Below, in pieces: positions 62,975-64,000 of a DNA stretch of 64,000 nt. Origin of the DNA: Streptomyces subrutilus (lineage in GTDB: Bacteria; Actinomycetota; Actinomycetes; Streptomycetales; Streptomycetaceae); assembly GCF_008704535.1 (NCBI RefSeq), contig NZ_CP023701.1, positions 4,032,501 to 4,096,500 of the forward strand, given 5' to 3'. The notes beneath the pieces are model-generated. The model saw only the letters and a program-made list of their open reading frames with translations, searched no databases and was not told where the DNA came from. How positions within the stretch are numbered: the stretch's first letter is position 1; each line of letters begins with the position of its first letter. The position numbers were made by a program, and so were the translations under genes.

Positions 62975-63175
62975 ATGTTTCCCCCGGTAATCATTTGTCT
63001 CCCCCCGGAGACACTCCCCGCCTTCGTGTCGAGGGGGCCACGGTCAGCTGGGCCCGGTCCTACTCCTCGACGAGATACGAACATAGTTGAGCCAGAGTCA
63101 ATTCAGAAGAGGCAGCCCCGGACGGACCACCGCCCGATCGGAGCATTCACCCCCACTTTTCCGTTCCGTACCTTC

Positions 63176-63190
63176 GGAATGACCGATTCC
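63176..63190. promoter_or_regulatory. AtrA-like palindrome in the atrA–ndh intergenic region
   Basis: GGAATGACCGATTCC is a near-perfect palindrome (GGAAT-N5-ATTCC) and fits the GGAA-N7-TTCC form of reported AtrA sites as I recall them. It lies between the divergent atrA and ndh genes (340-bp gap 62975–63314), so it could serve autoregulation or ndh control. Nothing else was recognised in the gap. Confidence 0.45.
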
Positions 63191-63314
63191 GCCCCCTCTG
63201 ACCTGCGGAACTCCCACCCCGTTCGAGCCCTGCCGGAACCCCGTCCCAGCACTCCCTCCGGTCACACAATGTGTCAGGCCTGTGGACAAACTCCCGGCCA
63301 CGATGCGTCATGGG

Positions 63315-64000
63315 ATGGTGAAGGCTGCTAACTCCCGGGGCGCGGCCCCCGGTACCCCGCCCCGTACGCGCATCCTCGTCGTCGGCGGCGGCTACGTCGG
63401 CATGTACACGGCCCTGCGGCTCCAGCGAAAGCTGAGAGCCGGCGAAGCCGAGGTCACGGTGGTCACCCCCGAGCCGTACATGACGTACCAGCCCTTCCTC
63501 CCCGAAGCAGCCGCCGGATCCATCTCCCCCCGCCACGTCGTCGTCCCCCTGCGCCGCATCCTCCCCACGTGCCGCATCGTCATCGGCGAGGCCCAACGCA
63601 TCGATCACGCCAAACGGACCGCCACCGTCACCACCCTCGCCACCGACGAGGAAGGGGCCGGCCCGGTCGAGATCGCCTACGACGAGCTCGTCCTCGCCCC
63701 CGGCTCGATCTCCCGCACCCTCCCCGTCCCGGGGCTCGCCGACTACGGCATCGGCTTCAAGACGGTCGAGGAGGCCATCGGCCTGCGCAACCACGTCATC
63801 GAACAGATGGACATCGCCTCCTCCACCCGCGACCCCGCCATCCGCGACGCCGCCCTCACCTTCGTCTTCGTCGGCGGCGGCTACGCCGGCGTCGAGGCCC
63901 TCGGCGAGCTGGAGGACATGGCCCGCTACGCCGCCCGGTACTACCACAACGTCACACCCGAGGACATGAAGTGGGTCCTCGTCGAGGCCAGCGACCGCAT
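63315..64000 (+). CDS. ndh: Type II NADH dehydrogenase, 5' part
   Basis: The first 228 codons of a pyridine-nucleotide-disulfide oxidoreductase-type enzyme; the gene runs off the window. RILVVGGGYVGMYTALRLQR (about 19–38) is the FAD motif, EPYMTYQPFLPEAAAGSISP the NDH-2 signature and LTFVFVGGGYAGVEALGELE (about 177–196) the NADH motif. It is a non-proton-pumping, membrane-associated NADH:quinone dehydrogenase. ATG at 63315 chosen for frame; a GTG follows immediately. Divergent from atrA, as in other Streptomyces. Confidence 0.9.
   Translation, partial: MVKAANSRGAAPGTPPRTRILVVGGGYVGMYTALRLQRKLRAGEAEVTVVTPEPYMTYQPFLPEAAAGSISPRHVVVPLRRILPTCRIVIGEAQRIDHAKRTATVTTLATDEEGAGPVEIAYDELVLAPGSISRTLPVPGLADYGIGFKTVEEAIGLRNHVIEQMDIASSTRDPAIRDAALTFVFVGGGYAGVEALGELEDMARYAARYYHNVTPEDMKWVLVEASDR

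Overview
The window is very GC-rich, uses GTG starts freely, and its gene order (dnaX–purD … purC … lsrL–purSQL … purF–purM–DUF3073–vdh … bldC–hrpA … atrA–ndh) is that of a Streptomyces chromosome core. From memory it parallels roughly SCO4067–SCO4119 of S. coelicolor. I see no plasmid, prophage or CRISPR signal. Calls rest on reading the translated sequence and on recalled family motifs; no database search was run.

Layout. 1–8.4 kb: the 3' end of a gene resembling opcA, an HhH-GPD repair protein, a purine-catabolism block (xanthine dehydrogenase-type FAD subunit, fused Fe-S/molybdopterin subunit and a small SUOX-like protein on the minus strand; divergent PucR regulator; HTH–molbindin protein), and a broken AspT-like transporter next to tRNA-Ser. 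8.5–17.2 kb: SRP RNA, dnaX, purD, two conserved orphan proteins (a degenerate M48-like membrane protein and a dimethylformamidase-β-like protein), purC. 17.2–22.1 kb: three tRNA-Gly genes, a two-component system with its ABC-2 transporter, and the Lsr2 paralogue LsrL. 22.1–32.1 kb: purSQL, a rearranged regulator pseudogene, a mycothiol-dependent-enzyme/SCP-fold protein, a double META-domain lipoprotein, a Tat-exported sulfatase preceded by a short cysteine-containing leader peptide, then purF and purM.

32.1–44.9 kb: DUF3073 protein, valine dehydrogenase, a conserved hypothetical, bldC, tRNA-Asp, hrpA, a secreted low-complexity protein, a DsbA/CcdA pair, a tRNA Glu–Asp–Phe cluster, and a translationally coupled zincin–CrcB–CrcB unit followed by a lipoprotein. 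45–53 kb: an RGG-tailed DEAD-box helicase, tRNA-Lys and initiator tRNA, a SpoIIE-type phosphatase, an M23 peptidase, a PrsW-type protease and trmB. 53–64 kb: an intergenic repeat field, an L-2-hydroxyglutarate oxidase-type enzyme, an NsdA-like regulator divergent from an asparagine-synthase-like macrolactam-cyclase homologue, an ECF sigma factor fused to a zinc-finger/membrane/NPCBM sensor, the TetR regulator AtrA, and the 5' part of a type II NADH dehydrogenase.

How it fits together. Seven de novo purine genes (purD, C, S, Q, L, F, M) lie in one region but in separate transcription units; several of them, with dnaX, have a TANNNT box 6–7 nt before the start codon, which predicts leaderless mRNAs. 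Purine degradation under PucR sits at the edge of the same region. Development and secondary metabolism are represented by BldC, an NsdA-like protein, LsrL and AtrA. The points most worth a second look are the sulfatase leader peptide, the cyclase homologue with an altered PP-loop and no visible precursor, the sigma–sensor fusion, the repeated motifs upstream of purSQL, and the two decayed genes.
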